A DNA stretch of 64,000 nucleotides from Pseudomonas gozinkensis (GTDB lineage: Bacteria > Pseudomonadota > Gammaproteobacteria > Pseudomonadales > Pseudomonadaceae): contig NZ_CP062253.1 of assembly GCF_014863585.1 (NCBI RefSeq), forward strand, positions 4,118,501-4,182,500. Direction: 5' to 3'. Under the pieces are notes generated by a model, which was not told the DNA's origin, did no database searches, and saw only the letters and a list, made by a program, of their open reading frames with translations. The translations under genes were made by a program, and so were the position numbers. Each line of letters begins with the position of its first letter. Positions within the stretch are counted from its first letter, which is position 1. Shown here in pieces: positions 28,296 through 39,634 of the stretch.

Positions 28296-29759
28296 ATGGA
28301 ATTCACGATTCAACACTTTATTGCGCTTGCGCCACTGTTGATCACCAGCCTCACCATTATCGTGGTGATGCTGGCAATCGCCTGGCGCCGCAACCACTCG
28401 CAGACCTTCCTGATTTCGGTGGCAGGTCTGAACCTGGCCTTGCTGTCGATCCTGCCAGCCCTGAAAGTCGCGCCTCTGGCCGTGACCCCATTGCTGCAGA
28501 TCGACACCTTTGCCTGCCTGTACATGGCGCTGATCCTGGTCGCCACCCTTGCCTGCGTCACCCTCGCCCACGCCTACCTCGGCGATGGCGGTTCGGGTTA
28601 CCCGGGCAACCGTGAAGAACTGTACCTGCTGATCCTGATGGCCGCCGCCGGTGGTCTGGTTCTGGTCAGCGCGCAGCACCTGGCCGGCTTGTTCATCGGT
28701 CTGGAACTGCTGTCGGTGCCGGTCTACGGTCTGGTGGCTTACGCCTTCTTCAACAAGCGTTCGCTGGAAGCCGGCATCAAGTACATGGTGCTGTCGGCCG
28801 CCGGTTCCGCGTTCCTGTTGTTCGGTATGGCACTGCTTTACGCCGACTCGGGTTCGCTGAGCTTCGTCGGCATCGGCCAGGCCCTGGCCGCGACCGGCCT
28901 GCCAAGCTCGTTGGCGCAACTGGGCCTGGGCATGATGCTGATCGGTCTGGCGTTCAAACTGTCGCTGGTACCGTTCCACCTGTGGACGCCGGACGTGTAC
29001 GAAGGTGCTCCGGCACCGGTGGCCGCGTTCCTCGCCACCGCGTCGAAAGTGGCTGTGTTCGCGGTCATGGTTCGTCTGTTCCAGATCTCCCCTGCCGCCA
29101 GCAGTGGTGTTCTGAGCAACGTACTGACCATCATCGCCATCGCCTCGATCCTGTTCGGTAACCTGCTGGCCCTGACCCAGAGCAACCTCAAGCGTCTGCT
29201 CGGTTACTCGTCCATCGCGCACTTCGGCTACCTGCTGATCGCGCTGGTGGCGAGCAAGGGTCTGGCGGTGGAAGCCATCGGCGTGTACCTGGTCACCTAC
29301 GTGATCACCAGCCTCGGCGCCTTCGGCGTGATCACCCTGATGTCCTCGCCGTACAACGGCCGTGACGCAGACGCGCTGTACGAGTACCGCGGCCTGTTCT
29401 GGCGCCGTCCGTACCTGACCGCCGTACTGACCGTGATGATGCTGTCCCTGGCCGGTATCCCGCTGACTGCAGGCTTCATCGGCAAGTTCTACATCATCGC
29501 CACCGGTGTCGAGTCGCACCAATGGTGGCTGGTAGGTTCCCTGGTTCTGGGCAGCGCCATCGGCGTGTTCTACTACCTGCGCGTGATGGTCACCCTGTAC
29601 CTGATCGAACCGAACCTGCGCCGCCACGACGCCCAACTGCACTGGGAACAGAAAGCAGGCGGCGTGATGCTGCTGGCGATCGCCCTGGTGGCGTTCTTCC
29701 TCGGCGTCTACCCACAACCGCTGCTGACCCTGGTTCAGCAATCGGGCCTGGCGGGCTGA
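28296..29759 (+). CDS. nuoN: NADH-quinone oxidoreductase subunit N
   Basis: This 487-residue third antiporter-like subunit and last gene of the operon has [19 protein letters not shown] (conserved Glu) and [20 protein letters not shown]. The start was set at [15 protein letters not shown], 7 bp after the nuoM stop; an upstream in-frame extension overlaps nuoM and is not conserved. It is followed by a strong terminator. Confidence 0.97.
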   Translation: MEFTIQHFIALAPLLITSLTIIVVMLAIAWRRNHSQTFLISVAGLNLALLSILPALKVAPLAVTPLLQIDTFACLYMALILVATLACVTLAHAYLGDGGSGYPGNREELYLLILMAAAGGLVLVSAQHLAGLFIGLELLSVPVYGLVAYAFFNKRSLEAGIKYMVLSAAGSAFLLFGMALLYADSGSLSFVGIGQALAATGLPSSLAQLGLGMMLIGLAFKLSLVPFHLWTPDVYEGAPAPVAAFLATASKVAVFAVMVRLFQISPAASSGVLSNVLTIIAIASILFGNLLALTQSNLKRLLGYSSIAHFGYLLIALVASKGLAVEAIGVYLVTYVITSLGAFGVITLMSSPYNGRDADALYEYRGLFWRRPYLTAVLTVMMLSLAGIPLTAGFIGKFYIIATGVESHQWWLVGSLVLGSAIGVFYYLRVMVTLYLIEPNLRRHDAQLHWEQKAGGVMLLAIALVAFFLGVYPQPLLTLVQQSGLAG

Positions 29760-29787
29760 TCGCTCAGCGATAGTTGGCTACAAACAG

Positions 29788-29813
29788 AAACGGCACCTTT
29801 GGGTGCCGTTTTT
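29788..29813. terminator. Terminator of the nuo operon (bidirectional)
   Basis: The 10-bp stem AAACGGCACC / GGTGCCGTTT with loop TTTG is followed by TT. The A-rich 5' flank also lets it serve the convergent GNAT gene. Confidence 0.92.
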
Positions 29814-29817
29814 GCGT

Positions 29818-30291
29818 CTAGACCGTCTTGAGTTGTTTCACCATCGGCACGCAGGCCAGTTGCAGACCTGAAGGCGATTGATAGATCGCCCTCCCCTCCC
29901 CGACGTAACCGCAGCGCCGATAAAAATCAGCGGCATTCAACGTCGCATCCAGACAAACCTCTGCCAGTCCCAGATCCCGCGCCAGCGCTTCCAGAAAGTG
30001 CAGCACACGTTTACCCAGCCCGCGCTGCATGAAATCCGGATGGATGAAGATTGCACCGATTTCGCGGTGCTCCAGATCAAGCATGCCGGTTGCCACGGGC
30101 TCACTCTCAACGTAACCCAGATAGAAATGCTTTTGCATGAGCGTGTCATAACCGTCTGCCGCCGAGCCCTTTGTCCAGTCGAGCATTTGCTGCTCGCTGT
30201 AGGCACCGATGCATTGATGCCGGATCGCCAGTCGCCGAATCTCGAACGCTATCCCGGCATCGTCGGGGGTGGCTCTTTTCATTTCGAACAT
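29818..30291 (-). CDS. GNAT-family N-acetyltransferase
   Basis: This is a 157-residue Gcn5-related acetyltransferase of unknown substrate. It has the acetyl-CoA loop HPDFMQRGLGKRVLHFLEA (R-G-L-G-K) and the C-terminal ADFYRRCGYVGEGRAIY strand. The start MFEMKRATPDDAG at 30291 is supported by AAGGAG with 6-bp spacing; the longer in-frame reading would begin inside a terminator hairpin. It converges on the nuo terminator. A terminator-like hairpin and a short leader ORF lie just upstream, so attenuation is possible. Confidence 0.82.
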   Translation of the reverse strand: MFEMKRATPDDAGIAFEIRRLAIRHQCIGAYSEQQMLDWTKGSAADGYDTLMQKHFYLGYVESEPVATGMLDLEHREIGAIFIHPDFMQRGLGKRVLHFLEALARDLGLAEVCLDATLNAADFYRRCGYVGEGRAIYQSPSGLQLACVPMVKQLKTV

Positions 30292-30326
30292 TTCTCTCTC
30301 CTTGAGCCATGTGCAGACGGGTAATG

Positions 30327-30357
30327 AAAAAGCCCCGTCCATTTCTGGCGGGGCTTT
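30327..30357 (-). terminator. Terminator-like hairpin in the GNAT gene leader
   Basis: On the minus strand, the 9-bp stem AAAGCCCCG / CGGGGCTTT is followed by five U residues. It ends only 36 nt before the GNAT start codon, so it either attenuates that gene or ends a small RNA encoded upstream. Confidence 0.6.
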
Positions 30358-30390
30358 GGGTAACACGTCATTGACCAGACATGCATGACC

Positions 30391-30453
30391 TTATGGCCCG
30401 CCGGAAGCGGTCATAGAGGAGCACATCATGGTCATTCGGTGTTGGGTGGTCAT
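30391..30453 (-). other. Possible leader peptide upstream of the GNAT terminator
   Basis: A 20-codon reading frame, MTTQHRMTMMCSSMTASGGP, is rich in Met and Thr codons. It ends 34 bp before the terminator hairpin and overlaps an ATGACC...GGTCAT dyad. No strong ribosome site is visible. It could be a transcription-attenuation leader or chance. Confidence 0.25.
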
Positions 30454-30651
30454 GGCCGGATAGTGCTGCGGATTGTTCCGTCACGTCAATCGCAGGCCAC
30501 CTAACGAAATTGTAATTCCCCAATCACCTCCCCGTTATCTGCAGCCTGCAACGATGTCACCCGGCGACTCTCCCGGCGGGCCCCTTGCCCGTCGAACAAT
30601 AAAACCCACGCCGAAGCTCGTTCCCGTTCTGCCGAACCCTAGGAGTGATTG
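30454..30651 (+). promoter_or_regulatory. oprD-like upstream region
   Basis: This region of about 200 bp upstream of the porin gene ends in an AGGAG ribosome site at 30641-30645. I could not assign a confident promoter. No exact copy of the CzcR-box candidate seen at czcC is present. Confidence 0.3.
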
Positions 30652-31977
30652 ATGGTTAACAACACAAAAATATCGATGGCCGCTCTGGCAGTGATTGTCG
30701 GCGCTGGGCCGTCCACGGTGTTTGCAGAAGAAAAACCCGAAGGGTTTATCGAAGGCAGCAGCCTGACGGTGCTCAACCGTAACCTCTATTTCAACCGTGA
30801 CCACCGCAACGGCCAGTCCAGTCCGACGGGCAATGGTTATTCCGAAGCCTGGGCCCACGGCATCATCGGCAAGTTCGAATCCGGTTTCACCCAAGGCACC
30901 GTCGGGGTCGGGGTGGATGCGTTTGCGATGATCGGTCTGAAACTCGACACAGGAGACGGCCGCAACGGTGGCCGCAGTTCGTTCGATGTGTTGCCGGTCA
31001 ACAGCGACGGTGAAGCGCGGGACGAATACACCAAGGTCGGTGGCGCCGCCAAAGTGCGCGCTTTCGATACGGTGGTGAAAGTCGGTGATGTGTTCCCGGC
31101 CAACCCGGTGGTCGCGGCAGGCGATTCGCGATTGCTGCCGGAAAGCTTTCGCGGTGTGACGGCGACCAACACCAGCATCGAAGGCCTGTCGATCCAGGGC
31201 GGCCGGCTGCATGCGATGAGCCAGCCGGTTTCCAGCGACCTGCGTGAAAACTTCGCAACCTTCTATGCCGGCCCGGTCAATTCGCCGTGGATTGCTTACG
31301 GCGGCGGCGATTACGCGCTGAACAAAAACCTCAGTTTCAGCCTGTACTCCAGTCGCCTGAAAGATGCCTGGAACCAGTACTACGCCGGCACCGCCTGGAC
31401 GTATCCGCTGTCGGATGACCTGTCGTTGTTCGGTGGCCTGAATTACTACAAGGCGGTCGACGAGGGTAAACAACTGCTCGGCGAGTTCGACAACAACATC
31501 TGGAGCGGCCGCGTCGGCGTAAAACTCGGCGCCCACTCGGTCGCGCTCTCCCACCAGCGCAACAACGGCAACGACGACTTCGATTACCTGCGTCAGTCCG
31601 ACTCGATCTTCCTCGACAACTCGATCCAGTACAGCGACTTCAACTCACCGAAAGAGCGTTCGTGGATGGTGCGCTACGACCTCGACATGACCACTTATGG
31701 CGTGCCGGGCCTGTCGTTCATGACCCGCTATGCCCGCGGCACCGACGCCGATTATTCCAACGCCAACGCCGTGTACATGCGCCGCGATGCCGATGGCAAT
31801 CCGCTGACCGACCAGAAGCGCTGGGAGCGTGATATCGAAGTCAAATACGTGGTGCAAAGCGGTTCGATGAAAGACCTGGCGCTGCGCCTGCGCCAGGCCA
31901 CGACCCGCGCCACCGCGTTCGAGTCGGATCTAGATGAAGTGCGGGTGATCGTCGAATACCCGCTGGCGATTCTCTGA
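30652..31977 (+). CDS. OprD-family outer membrane porin
   Basis: This 441-residue OprD (Occ) family protein forms an 18-strand outer-membrane channel for small carboxylates or basic amino acids. The N-terminus has a signal peptide ending near VFAEEKPEG. The first strands read EGSSLTVLNRNLYFNRD, the family hallmark. Later it has VYMRRDADGNPLTDQKRWERD, and it ends in strand ...VIVEYPLAIL with a near-C-terminal aromatic. The substrate cannot be assigned. It lies next to a Czc metal-efflux block; in P. aeruginosa CzcR lowers oprD expression, so linked control is worth testing. ATG at 30652 fits the AGGAG. Confidence 0.92.
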   Translation: MVNNTKISMAALAVIVGAGPSTVFAEEKPEGFIEGSSLTVLNRNLYFNRDHRNGQSSPTGNGYSEAWAHGIIGKFESGFTQGTVGVGVDAFAMIGLKLDTGDGRNGGRSSFDVLPVNSDGEARDEYTKVGGAAKVRAFDTVVKVGDVFPANPVVAAGDSRLLPESFRGVTATNTSIEGLSIQGGRLHAMSQPVSSDLRENFATFYAGPVNSPWIAYGGGDYALNKNLSFSLYSSRLKDAWNQYYAGTAWTYPLSDDLSLFGGLNYYKAVDEGKQLLGEFDNNIWSGRVGVKLGAHSVALSHQRNNGNDDFDYLRQSDSIFLDNSIQYSDFNSPKERSWMVRYDLDMTTYGVPGLSFMTRYARGTDADYSNANAVYMRRDADGNPLTDQKRWERDIEVKYVVQSGSMKDLALRLRQATTRATAFESDLDEVRVIVEYPLAIL

Positions 31978-32042
31978 GTTTCACCAGCAATGCCCATTCA
32001 CCTTTAGAAGCTCCTTGCTCCTTTGGTAAGAGGTGAATCTTT

Positions 32043-32066
32043 GGCGTCCTTCGGGGCGCCTTTTTT
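32043..32066 (+). terminator. Terminator of the OprD-family gene
   Basis: The 7-bp stem GGCGTCC / GGGCGCC (one G-U pair) has a UUCG tetraloop and is followed by T6. Confidence 0.88.
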
Positions 32067-32073
32067 GCGCCCG

Positions 32074-32107
32074 AAAAAAAGCCCGACTCACTGCACATGA
32101 ACCGGGC
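32074..32107 (-). terminator. Terminator of the DUF2790-like gene
   Basis: On the minus strand, a GCCCG...CGGGC stem ends in T7 about 20 bp after the stop codon. Confidence 0.65.
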
Positions 32108-32126
32108 GCTTCAGCCGGGATTAGCG

Positions 32127-32459
32127 TCAGCCACCCTGCTGACGACAATTCCCCATCACGTTGTAAGTGACCGTATTGAGTTGCCCCTTGGAGTCTTCGT
32201 AAGTCATCGCAGCCGGCACGACCGCGCATTCATTCTTTGGCCGGACAACGCTCACCACCTTCTTCACATCCAGCTTCATCCCGTACTCGTATTCCTTGAC
32301 CACCGGCGCCGCTTTGCCCTGACTGGCCGCGTACTGCTCCATGGCTTTGGTGTTGGCACTGAGCGCCCGGTCGAACGTTCTGTCGCCACCGCCTTCGGCC
32401 AACACATTCAAGGACATTGCCATGACACCGGTGAACGCCATCCACTTGAGAAGCTTCAT
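32127..32459 (-). CDS. Small secreted protein: PtrA-like N-terminal module plus DUF2790-like domain
   Basis: This 110-residue product has a signal peptide (MKLLKWMAFTGVMAMSLNVLA). The module AEGGGDRTFDRALSANTKAM follows it. Then comes a DUF2790-like domain with YEYGMKLDVKKVVSVV and AAMTYEDSKGQLNTVTYNVM, which has two Cys (in KNECAVV and GNCRQQ) that could form a disulfide. The function is unknown. Such small periplasmic proteins are often copper- or zinc-induced in Pseudomonas. The start at 32459 has AAGGAG with 6-bp spacing. The next gene upstream shares the AEGGGDRTFDR module, with an intrinsic terminator between them. Confidence 0.78.
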   Translation of the reverse strand: MKLLKWMAFTGVMAMSLNVLAEGGGDRTFDRALSANTKAMEQYAASQGKAAPVVKEYEYGMKLDVKKVVSVVRPKNECAVVPAAMTYEDSKGQLNTVTYNVMGNCRQQGG

Positions 32460-32484
32460 ATCCATCTCCTTCAAAACAAACTCA

Positions 32485-32519
32485 TAAAAAAGCCCACCAT
32501 CGATGCGCGATGACGGGCT
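32485..32519 (-). terminator. Terminator between the two small secreted protein genes
   Basis: On the minus strand, an AGCCCGTCATCG / CGATGGTGGGCT stem with two imperfect pairs is followed by T7. It should lower expression of the distal DUF2790-like gene relative to the proximal one. Confidence 0.7.
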
Positions 32520-32537
32520 CATTCATTGGCGCCACGC

Positions 32538-32738
32538 TTACAGGTCTTGGGTCTTGTCGTCCTTCTTGTCGTTCACGACGACGGGATCACGGGCCTTTTC
32601 CTTCGCAGCAAACACCTCCATCGAGCGGTCATTGGCAGTCATCATTCTGTCGAACGTGCGGTCGCCGCCACCTTCGGCCAACACCAGGGAAGACATCATC
32701 AGAGCCACGGCAAACGCGCCAATCTGTGCAAGTTTCAT
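32538..32738 (-). CDS. Small secreted PtrA-like protein
   Basis: This 66-residue protein has a signal peptide (MKLAQIGAFAVALMMSSLVLA) followed by EGGGDRTFDRMMTANDRSM and a highly charged Lys/Asp-rich tail (NDKKDDKTQDL). The mature module is the one heading the neighbouring 110-residue protein. It resembles the N-terminal domain of PtrA, a small copper-induced protein of P. aeruginosa. Assignment to that family is by pattern only. The candidate CzcR box lies 73 bp upstream of the ATG, so metal induction is expected. GAGGA precedes the start at 32738. Confidence 0.72.
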   Translation of the reverse strand: MKLAQIGAFAVALMMSSLVLAEGGGDRTFDRMMTANDRSMEVFAAKEKARDPVVVNDKKDDKTQDL

Positions 32739-32810
32739 CGTTGATTCCTCATTCAAGTAACTGACGGGATCAAGGTAACAATCCGAACCTTTCGTGACGG
32801 TGGCGCCGAA

Positions 32811-32826
32811 ATTACATATCCGTTAT
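32811..32826 (-). promoter_or_regulatory. Candidate CzcR operator upstream of the small secreted protein gene
   Basis: ATTACATATCCGTTAT differs at one position from ATTACAAATCCGTTAT upstream of czcC, in the same orientation and at a similar distance from the start (73 versus 78 bp). TTAC and TTAT half-sites are about one helical turn apart, as for OmpR-family regulators. Confidence 0.6.
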
Positions 32827-32857
32827 GTGCCACCGCCCTATTGGATCAATACAAAAA

Positions 32858-32883
32858 CTGTGGGAGCGAGCTCGCTCCCACAG
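32858..32883. repeat. Single palindromic REP-derived element
   Basis: A perfect 26-bp palindrome made of CTGTGGGAGCGAG and its inverse lies just 5 bp past the czcA stop. It looks like a REP pair with the centre lost. It may double as a 3'-end structure for the czcCBA mRNA. Confidence 0.75.
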
Positions 32884-32888
32884 GTAGA

Positions 32889-36059
<3,171 letters not shown>

Positions 36060-37253
36060 TTAATGACTGTGCTCGGCCGAGGCTTTGCCCAGCTCCGATT
36101 TGAGGACGAAGCTGCCGGCGCTGGCGACTTGCACGCCCGGTTCCAGTCCGGCGGTGACTTCCACCTGACCCGCCGCGCGACTGCCCAGCTCCACCGCTTG
36201 GGCCTTGAAGCCGTCGTCGGTGCGCACGAATACCGTGGGTTTGTCCTCGACGGTCTGGATTGCGGTTTCCGGTACGGCGACTTTGGCCTGACGGCTGTCG
36301 GTGGCGACCAGCGCGGTGACGAACAGGCCGGGACGCCATGAGCCTTGCGGGTTTTCCAGGGTGACGCGCACGGTCGCGGTGCGGGTCTGTTCGCCGAGCA
36401 GGCTGCCGACGTAGGCCACGGTGCCGCTGACCTCGGCATTCAACTCCGCCGCGCTGACGGTGACGGGTTTGCCCACTTGCACCTTGTTCAAGTCCTTCGG
36501 TGAAACGCCGAACGTGACCCACACCCGCGACAGGTCCGAAAGCGTGAACGCCGCCGTGGTTTCATCGACCACCTCCCCCGGCGTCAGGTGTTTTTCCACC
36601 ACCACGCCATCGAACGGCGCCCGCAGTTCATAGCGATTGCCACCGGTGGCGACCACACTGCCACTGAGTACGCTGATCTTCTGCCGGGCATTGCTCACGG
36701 CGATTTCGGCTTCTTCCAGGGCCTGGCGCGCCTGGAGGAAATCCTGCTCGGCGGAGATCTTGTCCTGCCACAGTTTCTTCTCGCGCTCGAACGTCGTGCG
36801 GGCCAAAGCCAGACGACGTTGCGCGGCAGCCTGCTCACTGCGCTGATCGGAAATCTGCTGACTGGCGATCACGGCCAGCAACTGGCCCTTCTTCACCGAC
36901 TGCCCGAGATTCACCGACACCGACTCGACCACGCCCGGCACGCGCGGCACCACATGCGCAGTGCGGTCTTCGTCAAAGCGCACTTCGCCAGGGAATGACA
37001 GACCGAGGCTGAAGTCATGCGCCTGCGCGACGGCCAGTTGAATGCCCGCTGCCGCGATCTGCTCGGCAGTCAATTCGATGTGCCCTTCTTCGTCGTGCTC
37101 GCCGTCAGCGGCGGCGCCTTCTTCGGCGTGATCGGCGTGTTCCGCCGCTTCATCGGCGTGCGCATCGATAGGCGCATTGCCGCTCCACATCGAGCCGATG
37201 CCAATGCCCAGCGCCAACGTCGCCGCAGCGACCACGATCAGTTTTTTGTCCAT
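36060..37253 (-). CDS. czcB: Heavy-metal RND efflux periplasmic adaptor CzcB
   Basis: This 397-residue membrane-fusion protein links CzcA to CzcC. After one N-terminal membrane anchor (LIVVAAATLALGIGIGSMW), a His/Glu/Asp-rich stretch at about residues 35-65 (DEAAEHADHAEEGAAADGEH) is a likely metal-binding segment. Barrel-sandwich and helical-hairpin domains follow; the C-terminus SAEHSH is again His-rich. The start MDKKLIVVAA at 37253 has GAGGAG 5 bp upstream. It lies between czcC and czcA on the same strand. Confidence 0.93.
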   Translation of the reverse strand: MDKKLIVVAAATLALGIGIGSMWSGNAPIDAHADEAAEHADHAEEGAAADGEHDEEGHIELTAEQIAAAGIQLAVAQAHDFSLGLSFPGEVRFDEDRTAHVVPRVPGVVESVSVNLGQSVKKGQLLAVIASQQISDQRSEQAAAQRRLALARTTFEREKKLWQDKISAEQDFLQARQALEEAEIAVSNARQKISVLSGSVVATGGNRYELRAPFDGVVVEKHLTPGEVVDETTAAFTLSDLSRVWVTFGVSPKDLNKVQVGKPVTVSAAELNAEVSGTVAYVGSLLGEQTRTATVRVTLENPQGSWRPGLFVTALVATDSRQAKVAVPETAIQTVEDKPTVFVRTDDGFKAQAVELGSRAAGQVEVTAGLEPGVQVASAGSFVLKSELGKASAEHSH

Positions 37254-37302
37254 GGAAACTCCTCTGCGCCAAACCATCGCGCAGTGATCAGAAAGTTGAA
37301 AT

Positions 37303-38550
37303 TCAAGGGTTGGCGCTGAGGTCGCCGAAGATGCGTTCGATGCGGACCCGGGCGTCGGTCGCCTCGCTCACCGCCTGGATGTATTGGCTGCGAGCGACGA
37401 TCAATGTTCGCTGGGCGTCGAGCACGTCGAGGAAGCCGAACTTGCCCATTTCGAAACCGCGAGTGGCGCTGTCCACCGCACTTTGCGCGGCGGGCAGGAT
37501 GGTCCGGTCGAACGCCTGGATTTCGCCGTTGGCGGTCTGCCATTGCGCCAGCGTGGTCTGGATTTCCGTGCGCAGACGCAGTTCGGTGGCGTTGCGCAGG
37601 TCCCGCGCCTGATCGGTACGCCGCGCCGCCGCCAGCACGTTGCCCTGATTGCGGTTGAACAGCGGAATCGGCATCGACAGCCCGACCACGTTGACCCGCT
37701 CGCGCTCGGTTTCGCTGTACTGGCTGCCGATACTGACGGTCAGATCGGGAATCCGCTGGGACTTTTCCAGTCCCAGCGACGCCTCGCGCTGGTCGATCTG
37801 CAACCTGGCCAGGCGCAGCTCCGCTGTTTCATTAAGGCGCTCAAGCAAACGGTTGGGCGGCGGTACGTTGGGCGGGCTTTGAGTCGCGGTCTGCACCGTG
37901 GTCGACGTCGGCAACGGTGCGCCCATGACCTGGGCCAATTGCTGGTACGCATTGGCCTGATCGCGCTCGGCGCGGCTCACTTCCAGACGCACCTCCGAGA
38001 GCTGCACTTGTGCCCGCGTGCCTTCCACTGGCGAAGACTTGCCCGCCTCGATCCGGCCCTGCGCCACGCGTAAACCGTGCTCGGCAAGTTGCAGCGACTG
38101 CCGGGCCAACTGCAAACGTTGCTGCGCGGTTTGCGCGCCGTTGAACGCTTGAAGCACATCGGCGCGCAGTGCGTTGCGCTTGCGCTCCAGCTCGATGCCG
38201 GCGGCATCCTGCGCACGGCTCGCCACATCAATCCGCGCGCCCCGCTTGCCGCCCAGTTCGATCGGCTGGCTGAGCATCACCGTAGTAGTGCGCGATTCGC
38301 GCCGGGTGTCTTCGGCTTCCCACGACACCTCGGGGTTGGGGATCAGCCCGGCCTGCTTGCGGTCGCCTTCGGCAATGCCGATTTCCCACTGCGCGGCGGC
38401 CAGCTCCGGGTTGCCGGCGAACGCGGTTTGCAGCGCCTGATCCAGCGTCAGGGTCGATGCGCTGGCAAGACTGGTACAGGCCAGCAACAAGAGGCCGCTG
38501 GCGGTTTTTTTCAGGCGCGATCGCGCCGTCAGTTCAATTAAACCGGGCAA
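37303..38550 (-). CDS. czcC: Heavy-metal RND efflux outer membrane protein CzcC
   Basis: This TolC-family outer-membrane channel of the Czc system has about 415 residues. The signal peptide is KKTASGLLLLACTSLASA, followed by STLTLDQALQTAFAGNPEL. The coiled-coil repeats follow, with MLSQPIELGGKRGARIDVA, typical of CzcC. The start is uncertain: no ATG is available. TTG at 38550 is preceded by GAAGGA with suitable spacing, while TTG at 38571 would add seven residues. First gene of czcCBA, divergent from czcRS. Confidence 0.88.
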   Translation of the reverse strand: MPGLIELTARSRLKKTASGLLLLACTSLASASTLTLDQALQTAFAGNPELAAAQWEIGIAEGDRKQAGLIPNPEVSWEAEDTRRESRTTTVMLSQPIELGGKRGARIDVASRAQDAAGIELERKRNALRADVLQAFNGAQTAQQRLQLARQSLQLAEHGLRVAQGRIEAGKSSPVEGTRAQVQLSEVRLEVSRAERDQANAYQQLAQVMGAPLPTSTTVQTATQSPPNVPPPNRLLERLNETAELRLARLQIDQREASLGLEKSQRIPDLTVSIGSQYSETERERVNVVGLSMPIPLFNRNQGNVLAAARRTDQARDLRNATELRLRTEIQTTLAQWQTANGEIQAFDRTILPAAQSAVDSATRGFEMGKFGFLDVLDAQRTLIVARSQYIQAVSEATDARVRIERIFGDLSANP

Positions 38551-38959
38551 TGGAAGGCTTCCTTCAATCAAGAATCGTTGATGGCGCCACGGTAGGGTTT
38601 TGAACTTATCGACAAGGTGACGTGAACATTACAAATCCGTTATCCACGGTTTATCGAAGTTGTTTTGCTCTAGGATTCGAAGTTCGAATGACTTTGTTGC
38701 AATACATGGAAACAAATACACGTTAGATATCTGCCGAACAGCACTTGCCGAAATGGAAGCCATCAAAAAATGATCACTTCGCTGCGACAGGCTGTCGCGG
38801 ATGGCCGATTTAAAGGGCTCAGGCGTTGACTCTGTAGCCACTACAGCCTTTACCGTGCACGCCACTCAGTTACAAAGTCCGTCAGGAAGCCCCTACAAAA
38901 ACTACAACTTCCCCGACCCATTTACTTAAATACCCATTCATTAAAAGTGGTGAAACATC
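38551..38959. promoter_or_regulatory. czcCBA/czcRS divergent control region
   Basis: This region of about 400 bp holds the promoters of both divergent units. Toward the czcC side lies the ATTACAAATCCGTTAT motif (38628-38643). The centre is AT-richer than the flanks. No ORF has coding support here. Confidence 0.6.
38628..38643 (-). promoter_or_regulatory. Candidate CzcR operator upstream of czcC
   Basis: ATTACAAATCCGTTAT lies 78 bp upstream of the czcC TTG start. A one-mismatch copy sits 73 bp upstream of the small secreted protein gene at 32738. The shared position and orientation argue for a common regulator, most simply the adjacent CzcR. Confidence 0.62.
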
Positions 38960-39634
38960 ATGCGAATCCTTGTCGTCGAGGACGAGCTTAAAGCTGCCGA
39001 ATACTTGCATCAGGGCCTGACCGAAAGTGGTTATATCGTTGATCACGCCGTCAATGGCGCGGATGGTTTGCACCTGGCGCAACAACAGGTTTATGACCTG
39101 ATCATTCTCGATGTGAACCTGCCGGAACTCGACGGCTGGAGCGTGCTGGAACAACTGCGTCGCACCCACTCCACACGGGTGATGATGCTCACCGCACGCG
39201 GGCGGCTGGCAGACAAGATCCGGGGACTGGATCTGGGCGCCGATGATTATCTGGTCAAGCCATTCGAGTTTCCGGAACTGCTGGCACGGGTGCGCACGTT
39301 GATGCGTCGCAGCGAGAACATCCCGGTGCCGCAGGTGCTCAAGGTCGCCGATCTGGAACTCGATCCGGGCCGTCACCGGGCCTTTCGTGGCACGCAGCGC
39401 ATCGACCTGACCACCAAGGAATTCGCCCTGCTGCACCTGTTGATGCGCCAGTCCGGCGAAGTGCTGACCCGCACCCAGATCATCTCGCTGGTGTGGGACA
39501 TGAATTTCGACTGCGACACCAACGTGGTCGAGGTCTCGATCCGCCGCTTGCGGGCGAAGATCGACGACCCGTTCGACAGCAAACTGATCCACACCCTGCG
39601 CGGCGTCGGCTATGTGCTGGAGGCCCGGGAATGA
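38960..39634 (+). CDS. czcR: Heavy-metal response regulator CzcR (OmpR family)
   Basis: This is a 224-residue response regulator. The receiver domain has the phospho-acceptor D51 ([13 protein letters not shown]), T78 and K100 (DDYLVKPF). The C-terminal winged helix (LDLTTKEF-type segment, then [17 protein letters not shown] and RGVGYVL) binds DNA. It belongs to the CopR/CzcR/IrlR heavy-metal group and is translated with czcS through an ATGA overlap. It is expected to activate czcCBA when zinc, cadmium or cobalt is sensed. Confidence 0.93.
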   Translation: MRILVVEDELKAAEYLHQGLTESGYIVDHAVNGADGLHLAQQQVYDLIILDVNLPELDGWSVLEQLRRTHSTRVMMLTARGRLADKIRGLDLGADDYLVKPFEFPELLARVRTLMRRSENIPVPQVLKVADLELDPGRHRAFRGTQRIDLTTKEFALLHLLMRQSGEVLTRTQIISLVWDMNFDCDTNVVEVSIRRLRAKIDDPFDSKLIHTLRGVGYVLEARE

